NCBI RefSeq assembly: GCF_900580865.1
Contig: NZ_UTBZ01000060.1
Coordinates: forward strand, 1 to 64,000
Origin: Pseudomonas viridiflava
Lineage (GTDB): Bacteria; Pseudomonadota; Gammaproteobacteria; Pseudomonadales; Pseudomonadaceae
Direction of reading: 5' to 3'
DNA: 64,000 nt
In this document: positions 53,594 to 62,145 of the stretch, piece after piece
Layout of the letters: each line of letters opens with the position of its first letter
Position numbering within the stretch: position 1 is the first letter of the stretch
Program-made: the position numbers and the translations under genes
Notes under the pieces: generated by a model
Seen by the model: the letters and a program-made list of their open reading frames with translations, nothing else
Told to the model about the DNA's origin: nothing
Databases searched by the model: none

Positions 53594-53686
53594 TTGTGGG
53601 AGCGAGCCTGCTCGCGAAAGCGGTGAATCAGTCAGCACATATATCGACTGACACTACGCCTTCGCGAGCAGGCTCGCTCCCACAGG
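53594..53686. repeat. REP pair, family B
   Basis: Inverted copies of GTGGGAGCGAGCCTGCTCGC about 90 bp apart, between the convergent hydrolase and MFS genes. Confidence 0.9.
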
Positions 53687-53700
53687 GTTTGGTTCAAGTC

Positions 53701-54888
53701 TCAGGAAATCGCCCGGCGCTGCAGCAGCAGGGTCAGCCCCAACCCAATCACCGACAACAGCGCCGCACAGAAGAAAATCCACGAATACCCCAGATTCAAC
53801 GCCACCGCGCCCATCAACGGCCCGGCAATCGCCAGCGCCAGATCGAAGAACACCGCATAGGCCCCCAATCCCGAGCCGCGACTGGAACTCGGCACTTGTT
53901 TGATTGCCTCAACACCCAACGCCGGATACACCAGCGACAGACCAAACCCCGCCAGCCCCGCGCCGATCAATGCGAAAGCGGTAGACGGTGCCAGCCACAG
54001 CAGAACCAGCCCCACGGTTTCGATGGTCATGCAGGCAATGGCTGACCTGAAGCCACCGAAGCGACTGATCGCCGAGATAAACATCAGCCGTGACAGGATG
54101 AAGCACACGCCAAACACCGTCAGGCAATACGCCGCGCCGGTCCAGCCGCGATTAAGGTAATAAAGGGTGATAAACGTGGTCAGTGTGCCGTAGCCGATCG
54201 AGGCCAGGGTCAGACTGGCGCCATACGGTGCAATCCGCCCGAACACCGCCCAGAATGGCAGCCGTTCGCCACGGATCACCGGCACCGACGGTTTATTGCG
54301 GATCAACAGCAGTGCACCGGCCGCCAGCACTGTCAGGGCGATGCCGAGGCTGGTGAAACCGTAATGGGCGACCATTACCACACCCAGCGGCGCACCAATG
54401 GCAATCGCGCCGTAGGAGGCGATACCGTTCCAACCGATGGATTTTGCTGTGTGCTCGACACCGACCTGGCCCATGCACCAACTGATCGTGCCGACACCAA
54501 TCAGTCCTTGCGCGATGCCAAGCAGTAAGCGCCCGATAATCAGAATGATCAGGCTGGCCAGCGGGAAGTCTTGTAGCAGCGTAGAGACCAGCGTCAGCAA
54601 ACCGCTGAGGACAATCCCCCACAAGCCGTAAATGATCGCCCGTTTGGTCCCGACCGTATCCGACATGCGTCCCGCTATTGGCCGGCTGAGCAGGGTGGCC
54701 AGGTACTGCGAGCCAATCACCAGCCCGGCAATCACTGCGCTGAAGCCCAGTTGTTCATGCACATAGCCGGGCAACACCGCGATCGGCAGACCGATGCAGA
54801 GAAACGCAATAAAGGTGTAGAACACGATGGAGACGATCTGCAGGGTGATCGCCAAGGAGCTTTGCGGTGGCAGTTGCTGCGCAGACAT
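53701..54888 (-). CDS. MFS transporter (YhhS-like)
   Basis: A 395-residue major facilitator with 12 membrane helices. The loop 2-3 motif is GSQYLATLLSRPIAGRMSDT VGTKRA (G-x-x-x-D-x-x-G-x-K/R form) and helix 5 carries GAPLGVVMVAHYG. The layout and length match the YhhS/YfcJ drug/sugar-phosphate efflux group. The substrate is unknown. ATG at 54888 is preceded by a weak Shine-Dalgarno only. Monocistronic. Confidence 0.88.
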   Translation of the reverse strand: MSAQQLPPQSSLAITLQIVSIVFYTFIAFLCIGLPIAVLPGYVHEQLGFSAVIAGLVIGSQYLATLLSRPIAGRMSDTVGTKRAIIYGLWGIVLSGLLTLVSTLLQDFPLASLIILIIGRLLLGIAQGLIGVGTISWCMGQVGVEHTAKSIGWNGIASYGAIAIGAPLGVVMVAHYGFTSLGIALTVLAAGALLLIRNKPSVPVIRGERLPFWAVFGRIAPYGASLTLASIGYGTLTTFITLYYLNRGWTGAAYCLTVFGVCFILSRLMFISAISRFGGFRSAIACMTIETVGLVLLWLAPSTAFALIGAGLAGFGLSLVYPALGVEAIKQVPSSSRGSGLGAYAVFFDLALAIAGPLMGAVALNLGYSWIFFCAALLSVIGLGLTLLLQRRAIS

Positions 54889-55000
54889 GAGGACTCGTTC
54901 GCGGGCGGCGGTGGGAGAGTTCGCATCATGGCGTGGGTGTGGGATAAAAGAAAGCAGGCTAACTATTTTCCCGAGAATTGATGTTGCTACTCATGGCCCC

Positions 55001-55135
55001 TTCGCGAGCAGGCTCGCTCCCACCTTCGAAATGCATTCCCCTGTGGGAGCGAGCCTGCTCGCGAAGGTAGCCGCACCAGCAAATCCCTGTCCTTGGAATG
55101 CATTCCCCCTGTGGGAGCGAGCTTGCTCGCGAAGG
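55001..55135. repeat. Cluster of three REP family B elements
   Basis: One element (TTCGCGAGCAGGCTCGCTCC CAC) at 55001-55023 faces two direct copies of TGTGGGAGCGAGC(C/T)TGCTCGCGAA at 55042 and 55110. The latter two are parts of a 68 bp direct repeat that also carries GGAATGCATTCCCC. It shows local tandem amplification of a single REP. Confidence 0.88.
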
Positions 55136-55165
55136 AGTCGCACCCGTAAATCACTGCCCTTGGAA

Positions 55166-55202
55166 TGCAAAAAGCCCCGTCACATGGACAGGGCTTTAGC
55201 TT
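55166..55202 (-). terminator. Terminator of ybiT
   Basis: AAAGCCC and GGGCTTT form a stem around CGTCACATGGACA. On the minus strand it is followed by TTTTTGC. It lies about 30 bases after the ybiT stop. Confidence 0.75.
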
Positions 55203-55233
55203 GAAGCTAGCAGCTCAACACTTGAAGCTGCTT

Positions 55234-56820
55234 TTAGAACACCACACCCTGACTACGCAGGTAGTCATCGTAAGTGCCGCTGAAGTCGGTCACGCCATCC
55301 GGGCTCAGCTCGATGATGCGCGTGGCCAGGGACGATACGAACTCACGGTCGTGGCTGACGAAAATCAGTGTGCCCGGGTAGTTTTCCAGCGCCAGGTTCA
55401 GCGCCTCGATCGATTCCATGTCCAGGTGGTTGGTCGGTTCGTCCATGATCAGCACGTTCGGCTTTTGCAGGATCAGCTTGCCGAACAGCATGCGACCTTG
55501 CTCACCACCGGAAATCACTTTGACCGACTTGAGGATCTCGTCGTTGGAGAACAGCATCCGACCCAAAGTGCCGCGAATCATCTGCTCGCCCTGAGTCCAC
55601 TGACCCATCCAGTCGAACAGCGTGACGTCGTCTTCGAAGTCATGCGCGTGGTCCTGAGCGTAGTAGCCCAGTTCGGCTGCGTCGGTCCACTTGATGCTGC
55701 CGGCGTCCGGGGTCAGTTCGTTGACCAGGGTGCGCAGCAGGGTGGTTTTGCCGATGCCGTTCGGGCCGATGATCGCCACGCGCTCGCCGGCTTCAACCTG
55801 GAAGCTGAAGTCTTTGAACAACGGCTTGCCGTCGAAGCCTTTGGCCATTTTTTCGACGATGACCGCCTGGCGGTGCAGCTTCTTGTTCTGATCGAAGCGG
55901 ATGAACGGGCTCACGCGGCTCGAAGGCTTGACCTCGGCCAGCTGGATCTTGTCGATCGCCTTGGCGCGGGAGGTGGCCTGCTTGGCTTTCGAGGCGTTGG
56001 CCGAGAAGCGGCTGACGAACGATTGCAGCTCGGAAATCTGTGCTTTCTTCTTGGCGTTGTCCGACAGCAGTTGCTCGCGGGACTGGGTCGCCACGGTCAT
56101 GTACTCGTCGTAGTTGCCCGGGAACAGACGCAGCTCGCCGTAATCCAGGTCAGCCATGTGCGTGCACACGCTGTTCAGGAAGTGACGGTCGTGGGAGATG
56201 ATGATCATCAGGCTGTTACGCTGGGTCAGAACGTTTTCCAGCCAGCGAATGGTGTTGATGTCCAAGTGGTTGGTCGGTTCGTCGAGCAACAGCACTTCTG
56301 GATCGGAGAACAGCGCCTGCGCCAGCAACACGCGCAGTTTCCAGCCCGGCGAAACTTCGCTCATCGGGCCGAAGTGCTGCTCGATGCCGATACCCAGGCC
56401 CAGCAACAGTTCACCGGCGCGGGATTCGGCGGTGTAGCCGTCCATCTCGGCGAATTCGGTTTCCAGCTCGGCCACGGCCATGCCGTCTTCTTCGCTCATT
56501 TCCGGCAGCGAGTAGATGCGGTCGCGCTCGGCCTTGACCTTCCACAGCTCTTCGTGACCCATGATCACGGTGTCGATCACGGTGAATTCTTCGTAGGCGA
56601 ACTGGTCCTGGCGCAATTTACCCAGACGCACGTTCGGCTCGAGCATGACCTGACCGCCGGACGGATCGAGGTCGCCGCCGAGGATTTTCATGAAGGTCGA
56701 CTTGCCGCAACCGTTGGCGCCGATCAGGCCATAGCGGTTGCCCGCGCCGAATTTGACCGAAACGTTTTCGAAGAGCGGCTTGGCGCCGAACTGCATCGTG
56801 ATGTTAGCTGTAGAGATCAA
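55234..56820 (-). CDS. ybiT: ABC-F family ATPase YbiT
   Basis: A 528-residue cytoplasmic protein with two ABC domains and no membrane part. Walker A motifs are GANGCGKST (N-domain) and GPNGIGKTT (C-domain), with two [15 protein letters not shown] Walker B motifs and the ABC-F linker [20 protein letters not shown]. Similarity to E. coli YbiT is full-length, for example [20 protein letters not shown] and [20 protein letters not shown] proteins act on ribosomes to relieve translational stalls. A terminator follows closely. Confidence 0.93.
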   Translation of the reverse strand: MISTANITMQFGAKPLFENVSVKFGAGNRYGLIGANGCGKSTFMKILGGDLDPSGGQVMLEPNVRLGKLRQDQFAYEEFTVIDTVIMGHEELWKVKAERDRIYSLPEMSEEDGMAVAELETEFAEMDGYTAESRAGELLLGLGIGIEQHFGPMSEVSPGWKLRVLLAQALFSDPEVLLLDEPTNHLDINTIRWLENVLTQRNSLMIIISHDRHFLNSVCTHMADLDYGELRLFPGNYDEYMTVATQSREQLLSDNAKKKAQISELQSFVSRFSANASKAKQATSRAKAIDKIQLAEVKPSSRVSPFIRFDQNKKLHRQAVIVEKMAKGFDGKPLFKDFSFQVEAGERVAIIGPNGIGKTTLLRTLVNELTPDAGSIKWTDAAELGYYAQDHAHDFEDDVTLFDWMGQWTQGEQMIRGTLGRMLFSNDEILKSVKVISGGEQGRMLFGKLILQKPNVLIMDEPTNHLDMESIEALNLALENYPGTLIFVSHDREFVSSLATRIIELSPDGVTDFSGTYDDYLRSQGVVF

Positions 56821-57185
56821 GAGTTATTCCTGCGAAGCATTCTGAGTAGCGAGGGTGCGGCTGGAGCGCTTGGCCCGAGTCAAAGTGCGCTGAAGCGGGG
56901 AAGTCCCGTCATCAACCAAGGGGGGCGCGTAAAGTTTGGCGGCGATTGTACTGGTCTGGCTCTTTAAACGATAGGGCGATGACGCCCGGATCGCCGATTG
57001 GCGCATACGCGGGACAGTTTTTCACAGATGAAGATTCACTATCGGTTACAAACTGTGGCTAAAATGCCACCTTTCACCGAGCGTCCGGTAACGGCGCGGG
57101 CCAAGGACGAGCCATGTGTATTCAGACCACTGCATAAGACGCGGGGCTTCAGGCCGCCGGCGCGCAGTTTGTTCACTTCTGACGT
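56821..57185. other. Divergent intergenic region ybiT - lpxO
   Basis: A 365-base region holding both promoters. GATTGTACTGGTCTGGCTCT near 56944 and a GGGACAGTTTTTCACAG near 57011 are AT-richer segments. I see no gene or strong hairpin. Confidence 0.5.
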
Positions 57186-58097
57186 GTGACGATTTCCGTG
57201 AAACTCATCATTGCTGCTATTTATGTCATTTCGATTGCATACGTTCACTTGCGTGGCCGTGTGCGGCACAAACTCGGTCGTCAATTGAGCGATCATTCGA
57301 CGTTCCTCGCGCCGATCAACTGCTTTCTGTATCTGTTCTCGAAGAAGCCCAACAAGCCGTACCTTGACCCTAGCGAGTTTCCGGATCTGAGCCCGCTACA
57401 GGCGCACTGGGAAGAAATCCGCGAAGAAGGGCAGAACCTGCTGCGTGCCGGCGAGATCAAGCGCTCCAATCAATACGACGACGTCGGTTTCAACTCGTTC
57501 TTCAAAAGCGGCTGGAAGCGTTTCTATCTGAAGTGGTACGGCGAGAGCCATCCGTCGGCGATGAAGCTGTGCCCGCGCACGACGGAACTGGTGCAGAGCA
57601 TCGGTTCGATCAAGGCGGCGATGTTTGCCGAGCTGCCGCCGGGTTCGAAACTGGTGCGTCACCGTGACCCGTATGCCGGCTCCTATCGCTATCACCTGGG
57701 CCTGGACACACCGAACGATGCCGGTTGCTACATCAACGTCGACGGTGAGAACTATCACTGGCGTGATGGCGAAGCGGTGATGTTCGACGAGACGTTTATT
57801 CATTACGCCGAAAACACCACCGACAAGAACCGCATCATTCTGTTCTGCGACATTGAACGGCCGATGAAGTACCGTTGGGCGGCGGCGTTCAACGCCTGGT
57901 TCAGCCGTACGGTGATGTCGGCGGCGGGCGCGCCGAACGATGCTGGCGACCGTACTGGCGGGATCAACCGATTGTTTACCCGGATCTACAAGATTCGCCT
58001 GCGTGGCAAAGAGCTGAAAAAGCGTAATCGTAAGCGCTATTACATGGAAAAGTGGGCGATCTTCGGCGGTTTGCTGGCGATCTTCATTCTGATCTGA
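57186..58097 (+). CDS. lpxO: LpxO-type lipid A 2-hydroxylase (aspartyl/asparaginyl beta-hydroxylase family)
   Basis: A 303-residue Fe(II)/2-oxoglutarate dioxygenase. The metal ligands are in HRDPYAGSYRYHLGLD (H-x-D) and MFDETFIHYAENTTDKNRII (His). An N-terminal helix (KLIIAAIYVISIAYVHLRG) and a C-terminal one (WAIFGGLLAIFILI) anchor it to the inner membrane, as in LpxO, which hydroxylates the secondary acyl chain of lipid A. The start is uncertain: GTG at 57186, or GTG four codons later giving MKLIIAA, which is closer to relatives; neither has a clear Shine-Dalgarno. Confidence 0.87.
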   Translation: MTISVKLIIAAIYVISIAYVHLRGRVRHKLGRQLSDHSTFLAPINCFLYLFSKKPNKPYLDPSEFPDLSPLQAHWEEIREEGQNLLRAGEIKRSNQYDDVGFNSFFKSGWKRFYLKWYGESHPSAMKLCPRTTELVQSIGSIKAAMFAELPPGSKLVRHRDPYAGSYRYHLGLDTPNDAGCYINVDGENYHWRDGEAVMFDETFIHYAENTTDKNRIILFCDIERPMKYRWAAAFNAWFSRTVMSAAGAPNDAGDRTGGINRLFTRIYKIRLRGKELKKRNRKRYYMEKWAIFGGLLAIFILI

Positions 58098-58121
58098 TCA
58101 ATGTAGTGAATTAACTTACGC

Positions 58122-58214
58122 CTTCGCGAGCAAGCTCGCTCCCACAATGGAATTGGGTGAATGCGAATTTCGCACTCGACTCAGAACCCTGTGGGGGCGA
58201 GCTTGCTCGCGAAG
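58122..58214. repeat. REP family B elements (inverted, diverged spacer)
   Basis: CTTCGCGAGCAAGCTCGCTC CCACA at 58122-58146 faces GTGGGGGCGAGCTTGCTCGC GAA at 58191-58213. It is between the convergent lpxO and ku genes. Confidence 0.85.
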
Positions 58215-58260
58215 ACTCTCTCAAATACAACCTGTCAGTTGCCTGACGATCTCTGGATTG

Positions 58261-59127
58261 TCATTCGCCGGAAGCCTTCTTTGTCCTCTTGGCTGGCGCT
58301 GCTTTGGTGGCGGCTTTCGCCTTTGGCTTGGCAGCTGCTTTCCCACCCAGACTGCGTTTAAGCAGCTCGGTCAGGTCGATAACATCAGCCGTCTTGCGCT
58401 CTTCCTCACCACCCACCGTTTCAACATCCTCGATCTTGCCTTCATGGGCCTTTTTCTCGACCAGGGCCATGATCTTGTCTTCAAACTCATCCTTGTAGTC
58501 TTCGGGTTTCCAGTCCGCACTCATGTCCTGCACCAGCCGTTTGGCCATGTCCAGTTCACCTTTGGCCAATTGTGGCTTGGTCACTTCAGGACCCAGTTCC
58601 AACTCATCGAGGCCGCGCACTTCCTGCGGCCAACGCAATTTCACCAGCACCAGTGCATCTTCCAGTGGCATCAACGCCGCCAGGTACTGGCGTGTATGCA
58701 ACACCACGCGGGCGAGGGCGACCTTGTTGGTTTTACTCAGGGTTTCACGCAATAACGCGTAGACCTTGCCACCGCGCTTATCTGGCGCCAGGTAGTAGGG
58801 CGTGTCGATGTTTTGCAGGGGAATCTGCTCGGCGTCGACAAAGGAAAATATGTCGATGGTCTGCGTGGAGACAGGGTGTGCCGAGCGGATTTCCTCTTCG
58901 CTGAGCACCACATAGCGGCCCTTTTCATAGGCCACGCCTTTGACGATATTCTCCTTGGTGACTTCCTTGCCAGTGACCTTGTTGACCCGTTTATACCCCA
59001 CCGGATCCATGCTGCGGCTGTCGAGCCAATCGAAATCCACGCCCTGCGACGAGGTCGCCGAGACCAATGCGACAGGGATGTGCACCAGTCCGAAACTGAT
59101 TGCGCCTTTCCAGATTGCCCGAGCCAT
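58261..59127 (-). CDS. ku: Ku protein (non-homologous end joining)
   Basis: A 288-residue Ku. It binds DNA ends as a homodimer and recruits the ligase LigD. Family features are ARAIWKGAISFGLVHIPVAL, VDFDWLDSRSMDPVGYKRVN, GKEVTKENIVKGVAYEKGRY and VALARVVLHTRQYLAALMPL. The C-terminus is a Lys/Ala-rich tail (AAAKPKAKAATKAAPAKRTK) that probably binds DNA. The start at 59127 has GGAG about 8 bases upstream; a longer reading of 29 residues is unlikely. No ligD lies in the window. Confidence 0.94.
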   Translation of the reverse strand: MARAIWKGAISFGLVHIPVALVSATSSQGVDFDWLDSRSMDPVGYKRVNKVTGKEVTKENIVKGVAYEKGRYVVLSEEEIRSAHPVSTQTIDIFSFVDAEQIPLQNIDTPYYLAPDKRGGKVYALLRETLSKTNKVALARVVLHTRQYLAALMPLEDALVLVKLRWPQEVRGLDELELGPEVTKPQLAKGELDMAKRLVQDMSADWKPEDYKDEFEDKIMALVEKKAHEGKIEDVETVGGEEERKTADVIDLTELLKRSLGGKAAAKPKAKAATKAAPAKRTKKASGE

Positions 59128-59316
59128 GGTGAGTTCTCCGAGTGATGATCGGATGACCTGCAGCCCCGGCGGAAAGTTTCCCCGGAATGCGCGGGTTGGC
59201 GATGACTCGGTCAAGCCGTGTTACATGTTGTTTAAGACATGCGGGTTAACAAATCCGAACCCAGAGCGTAGCGTGGACTCGAAGGCTCTATCCCCGGCCC
59301 ATCGAGAGGCAGCGTC

Positions 59317-59637
59317 ATGAACCGAATTCTGCTTGGCATCGTCGTCCTGACCCTCAGTGGCGGTCTGGTTCATGCCGACGTCTTGCTGGCGCAAAGCCCT
59401 ACCGGCAACAGCAACAACCCCTACAACAGCCCGATCCGCCGGGCCAACCCCAACAGCATGCAGGGCACCCAGCCCAGCGCTCCACCCATTCGAGGGCCGA
59501 ACACGGTACCGACGCCGCGTCAGCCTACCGTCGAGAACCGGGGCATTGGCAATGGCCAGCCGATTCGCTCGGTGCCGAGCACACCACCGACGTTCATTCC
59601 CAATCCACCTTCGCGCAGCGGAGGCAGCAACCGTTGA
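59317..59637 (+). CDS. Pro/Asn-rich small secreted protein
   Basis: A 106-residue protein with a signal peptide (MNRILLGIVVLTLSGGLVHA). The mature part is low complexity and disordered: SPTGNSNNPYNSPIRRANPN, PSAPPIRGPNTVPTPRQPTV, PSTPPTFIPNPPSRSGGSNR. No cysteine and no known domain. It may be a periplasmic or surface linker-like protein. It lies 52 bases before the sugar dehydrogenase gene on the same strand and may share its transcript. Confidence 0.75.
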   Translation: MNRILLGIVVLTLSGGLVHADVLLAQSPTGNSNNPYNSPIRRANPNSMQGTQPSAPPIRGPNTVPTPRQPTVENRGIGNGQPIRSVPSTPPTFIPNPPSRSGGSNR

Positions 59638-59689
59638 GCGGCAGGACTGAGGTTCTGTCGACCCTTCAAGCGAACAAAAGGAATCGTGC

Positions 59690-60844
59690 ATGTTGCGTAA
59701 AACCCTTCTAGCCACACTGTGTGCCGGCGCGCTGATCAGCGCTCCAGCATTTGCCGCCGCCCCCAAAGAGCTGCAAAGCGAACAGGGCACCCTCGAAGTC
59801 ACGACCATCACCGCGGGCCTTGAACATCCGTGGGCGCTGGCGTTTCTGCCGGACCGCCAAGGCATGCTGGTGACCGAACGGCCCGGCAATCTGCGTGTGG
59901 TCGCTACCGACGGCACACTGTCGACGCCGATCTCCGGCGTGCCGCAGGTCTGGGCCAAGGGGCAGGGCGGGTTGCTGGATGTCGTGCTGTCGCCGGACTT
60001 CAAACAGGATCGTCTGGTTTACCTGTCCTATGCCGAAGGTGGCGGTGCCGGCGACAAGGCCGGGACCGCTGTGGGACGAGGGCGGCTCTCGGATGACTTG
60101 AAGACGCTTAAGGATTTCAAAGTGATCTTCCGTCAGGAACCGAAGCTTTCGGTCGGCAATCACTTCGGCTCACGGCTGGTGTTTGATCGCGACGGTTATT
60201 TGTTCATTACTTTGGGCGAGAACAACGACCGGCCGACGGCGCAGGATCTCGACAAGCTGCAAGGCAAAGTTGTGCGCATCTATCCGGACGGCAAGGTGCC
60301 GGATGACAATCCCTTTGTCCGCCAGTCCGGCGTTCGGCCGGAGATCTGGGCCTACGGCTTGCGCAACCCGCAGGGCGCGGCACTCAATCCATGGACCGGC
60401 ACACTGTGGGAGAACGAACACGGCCCGCGCGGTGGCGATGAGGTGAACATCATCGAACGCGGCAAGAATTACGGTTGGCCGCTGGCGACCCACGGCATCA
60501 ATTATTCGATGCAGCGGATCCCGGAAGCCCAGGGTAAAACCGCCGAAGGCACCGTCGCCCCGCATCATGTCTGGGAGAAGTCGCCGGGCGTCACCGGCAT
60601 GGCGTTTTACGATGCCGATCGCTTTAAACCGTGGCAACACAATGCGTTCGTCGGTGCCTTGGTGACTCAGGAACTGATTCGCTTGCAGTTCGATGGCGAC
60701 AAGGTTGTGCACGAGGAGCGTTTGCTCGGTGAACTGAATCAGCGGATTCGCGATGTGCGGCAAGGGCCGGATGGTTATTTGTATGTGCTGACGGATGAAG
60801 AGAAAGGTTCACTGTACAAAATCGGCCTGAAACCCACACCTTGA
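59690..60844 (+). CDS. PQQ-type aldose/sugar dehydrogenase (YliI/Asd-like)
   Basis: A 384-residue periplasmic protein with a signal peptide (MLRKTLLATLCAGALISAPAFA) and a six-bladed beta-propeller of the GdhB/soluble aldose dehydrogenase family. GLEHPWALAFLPDRQGMLVT ERPG, SVGNHFGSRLVFDRDGYLFI TLGEN, GLRNPQGAALNPWTGTLWEN EHGPRGGDEVN and TGMAFYDADRF are diagnostic, including the catalytic His region after SVGN. PQQ-bound forms oxidise aldose sugars. ATG at 59690 is preceded by AAAGGAA. Confidence 0.9.
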   Translation: MLRKTLLATLCAGALISAPAFAAAPKELQSEQGTLEVTTITAGLEHPWALAFLPDRQGMLVTERPGNLRVVATDGTLSTPISGVPQVWAKGQGGLLDVVLSPDFKQDRLVYLSYAEGGGAGDKAGTAVGRGRLSDDLKTLKDFKVIFRQEPKLSVGNHFGSRLVFDRDGYLFITLGENNDRPTAQDLDKLQGKVVRIYPDGKVPDDNPFVRQSGVRPEIWAYGLRNPQGAALNPWTGTLWENEHGPRGGDEVNIIERGKNYGWPLATHGINYSMQRIPEAQGKTAEGTVAPHHVWEKSPGVTGMAFYDADRFKPWQHNAFVGALVTQELIRLQFDGDKVVHEERLLGELNQRIRDVRQGPDGYLYVLTDEEKGSLYKIGLKPTP

Positions 60845-60855
60845 CGGGTAGGGCC

Positions 60856-60945
60856 CTGTAGGAGCTGCCGCAGGCTGCGATCTTTTGATCTTGATCTTCA
60901 ACGTCAAAAGATCGCAGCCTCGTTGCACTCGACAGCTCCTACAGG
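60856..60945. repeat. REP pair, family C
   Basis: TGTAGGAGCTGCCGCAGGCT GCGATCTTTTGATCTT faces AAAAGATCGCAGCCTCGTTG CACTCGACAGCTCCTACA. It separates the convergent sugar dehydrogenase and GNAT-C39 genes. Confidence 0.87.
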
Positions 60946-60952
60946 TAGTGGC

Positions 60953-62053
60953 TCACGTTTCGCGGGAATACAGCACCACCGCCGCGCGCAATTTACCCCG
61001 GCCAAACCGGCACATTTTCTCGAACTCGCCGTGGCTCACCGGCACATGCTGGCAGTCCATGGGCTGCCGATGCTGGCTGTGGTCGACATCCGGATCATGC
61101 AGGTAAACGAAATCCTCGTCGCAATCGGTCACGACTACCCAGTGCGGCGACTTGGAGCGAGTCAGTCGATAGCTGCTGATCAACACCAGTGGTTGTCCAC
61201 CGGCATCCAGCAGTCGCGGCAGATCCAGCAACGCACCGATCACACACTCGACGTCGGTCTCCTGCAATTGCGCCGTGAATTCCTCGTGGACCAGGCGCAT
61301 GACGTCTTTTTTATGCGCATCACGCACACCGTCAAGGAATAACGGCCCGCTCATGCTCAGCGCCATACGCACGCGAAACCCCCGACGCCAAGCCGCCAAT
61401 GCCAATCCCTGCGGGCTGCAACCGCCATGGCCGGAGGTCATGAACACTGTAGTCGCCTCCCGCCAGACCTGCAGTTCCTCTCGACGCTCCAACGAGCGTT
61501 CCGCTTGCAGCGCGCCCATGGCCATCAGCAGACACGCCGGGCCACAAGTGAAGTCGGTGGTTTGCGGGTAGTAAGGCACCTTGATGCTGCGTGAATCACG
61601 GTGCTGAAGGATGCGCTTCTCCAGCCGCAGCGCATCGGCGTGGTCTTCGTAGTAATCGTGAATCAGCGCAAAACGCCGGTAGCCATTGCGCTCGTACAAC
61701 GCGATGGCCGCAGGGTTGTCGATGCGCACTTCCAGGCGCAGGTATGCGCAATCGTGCTCCAGCGCCATTGCTTCGATGCGATGCAGCAACTGTTTGCTCA
61801 GGCCTGTGCCGCGCGCCTCGACGGCTAGCGCAATGGAATACAACCGCGCAAGCGATGTGCCGCGATGGAACAGCACCAGCGCGTAGCCCAGCAGTCGACC
61901 GTCGCATTCGGCCACCAGCAACTGTCCGTGAGCGCGGGTGATCATCCACTGAAAGCTGCGACTGGTGAGCCGGTCCGTGGTGAAACATTGCATTTCCAGT
62001 GCCAGCAGCGCCGGCAAGTCTTCAACTACCGCCAAACGAAAAACAGCCTTCAT
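60953..62053 (-). CDS. GNAT acetyltransferase fused to a C39-like peptidase domain
   Basis: A 366-residue two-domain protein. Residues 1-150 form a GNAT domain (ARLYSIALAVEARGTGLSKQ LLHRIEAMA, ALYERNGYRRFALIHDYYED). Residues 160-360 form a C39-like papain-fold domain with a complete triad: Cys170 in TDFTCGPACLLMAMG, His304 in SPHWVVVTDCDED and Asp320 in YLHDPDVDHSQ. Such fusions occur next to RimK-like ATP-grasp genes and were predicted to take part in ribosomally or enzymatically made peptides; the function is unproven. ATG at 62053 is chosen; longer readings run into the divergent promoter. It is divergent from the ATP-grasp gene, with 92 bases between. Confidence 0.88.
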   Translation of the reverse strand: MKAVFRLAVVEDLPALLALEMQCFTTDRLTSRSFQWMITRAHGQLLVAECDGRLLGYALVLFHRGTSLARLYSIALAVEARGTGLSKQLLHRIEAMALEHDCAYLRLEVRIDNPAAIALYERNGYRRFALIHDYYEDHADALRLEKRILQHRDSRSIKVPYYPQTTDFTCGPACLLMAMGALQAERSLERREELQVWREATTVFMTSGHGGCSPQGLALAAWRRGFRVRMALSMSGPLFLDGVRDAHKKDVMRLVHEEFTAQLQETDVECVIGALLDLPRLLDAGGQPLVLISSYRLTRSKSPHWVVVTDCDEDFVYLHDPDVDHSQHRQPMDCQHVPVSHGEFEKMCRFGRGKLRAAVVLYSRET

Positions 62054-62145
62054 ATGACCACCGTAAAAGTTGCGTAACGAAACGAGACTTTCAAAAAACT
62101 TCGTGCTTAATAGAAAAGGTCTTGTTCTCCAACGGATCAATCTCT

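Noticed and set aside
55165..56967. A 600-codon plus-strand frame over ybiT
   Set aside because: ybiT on the minus strand matches a known family end to end; the plus frame is a shadow.
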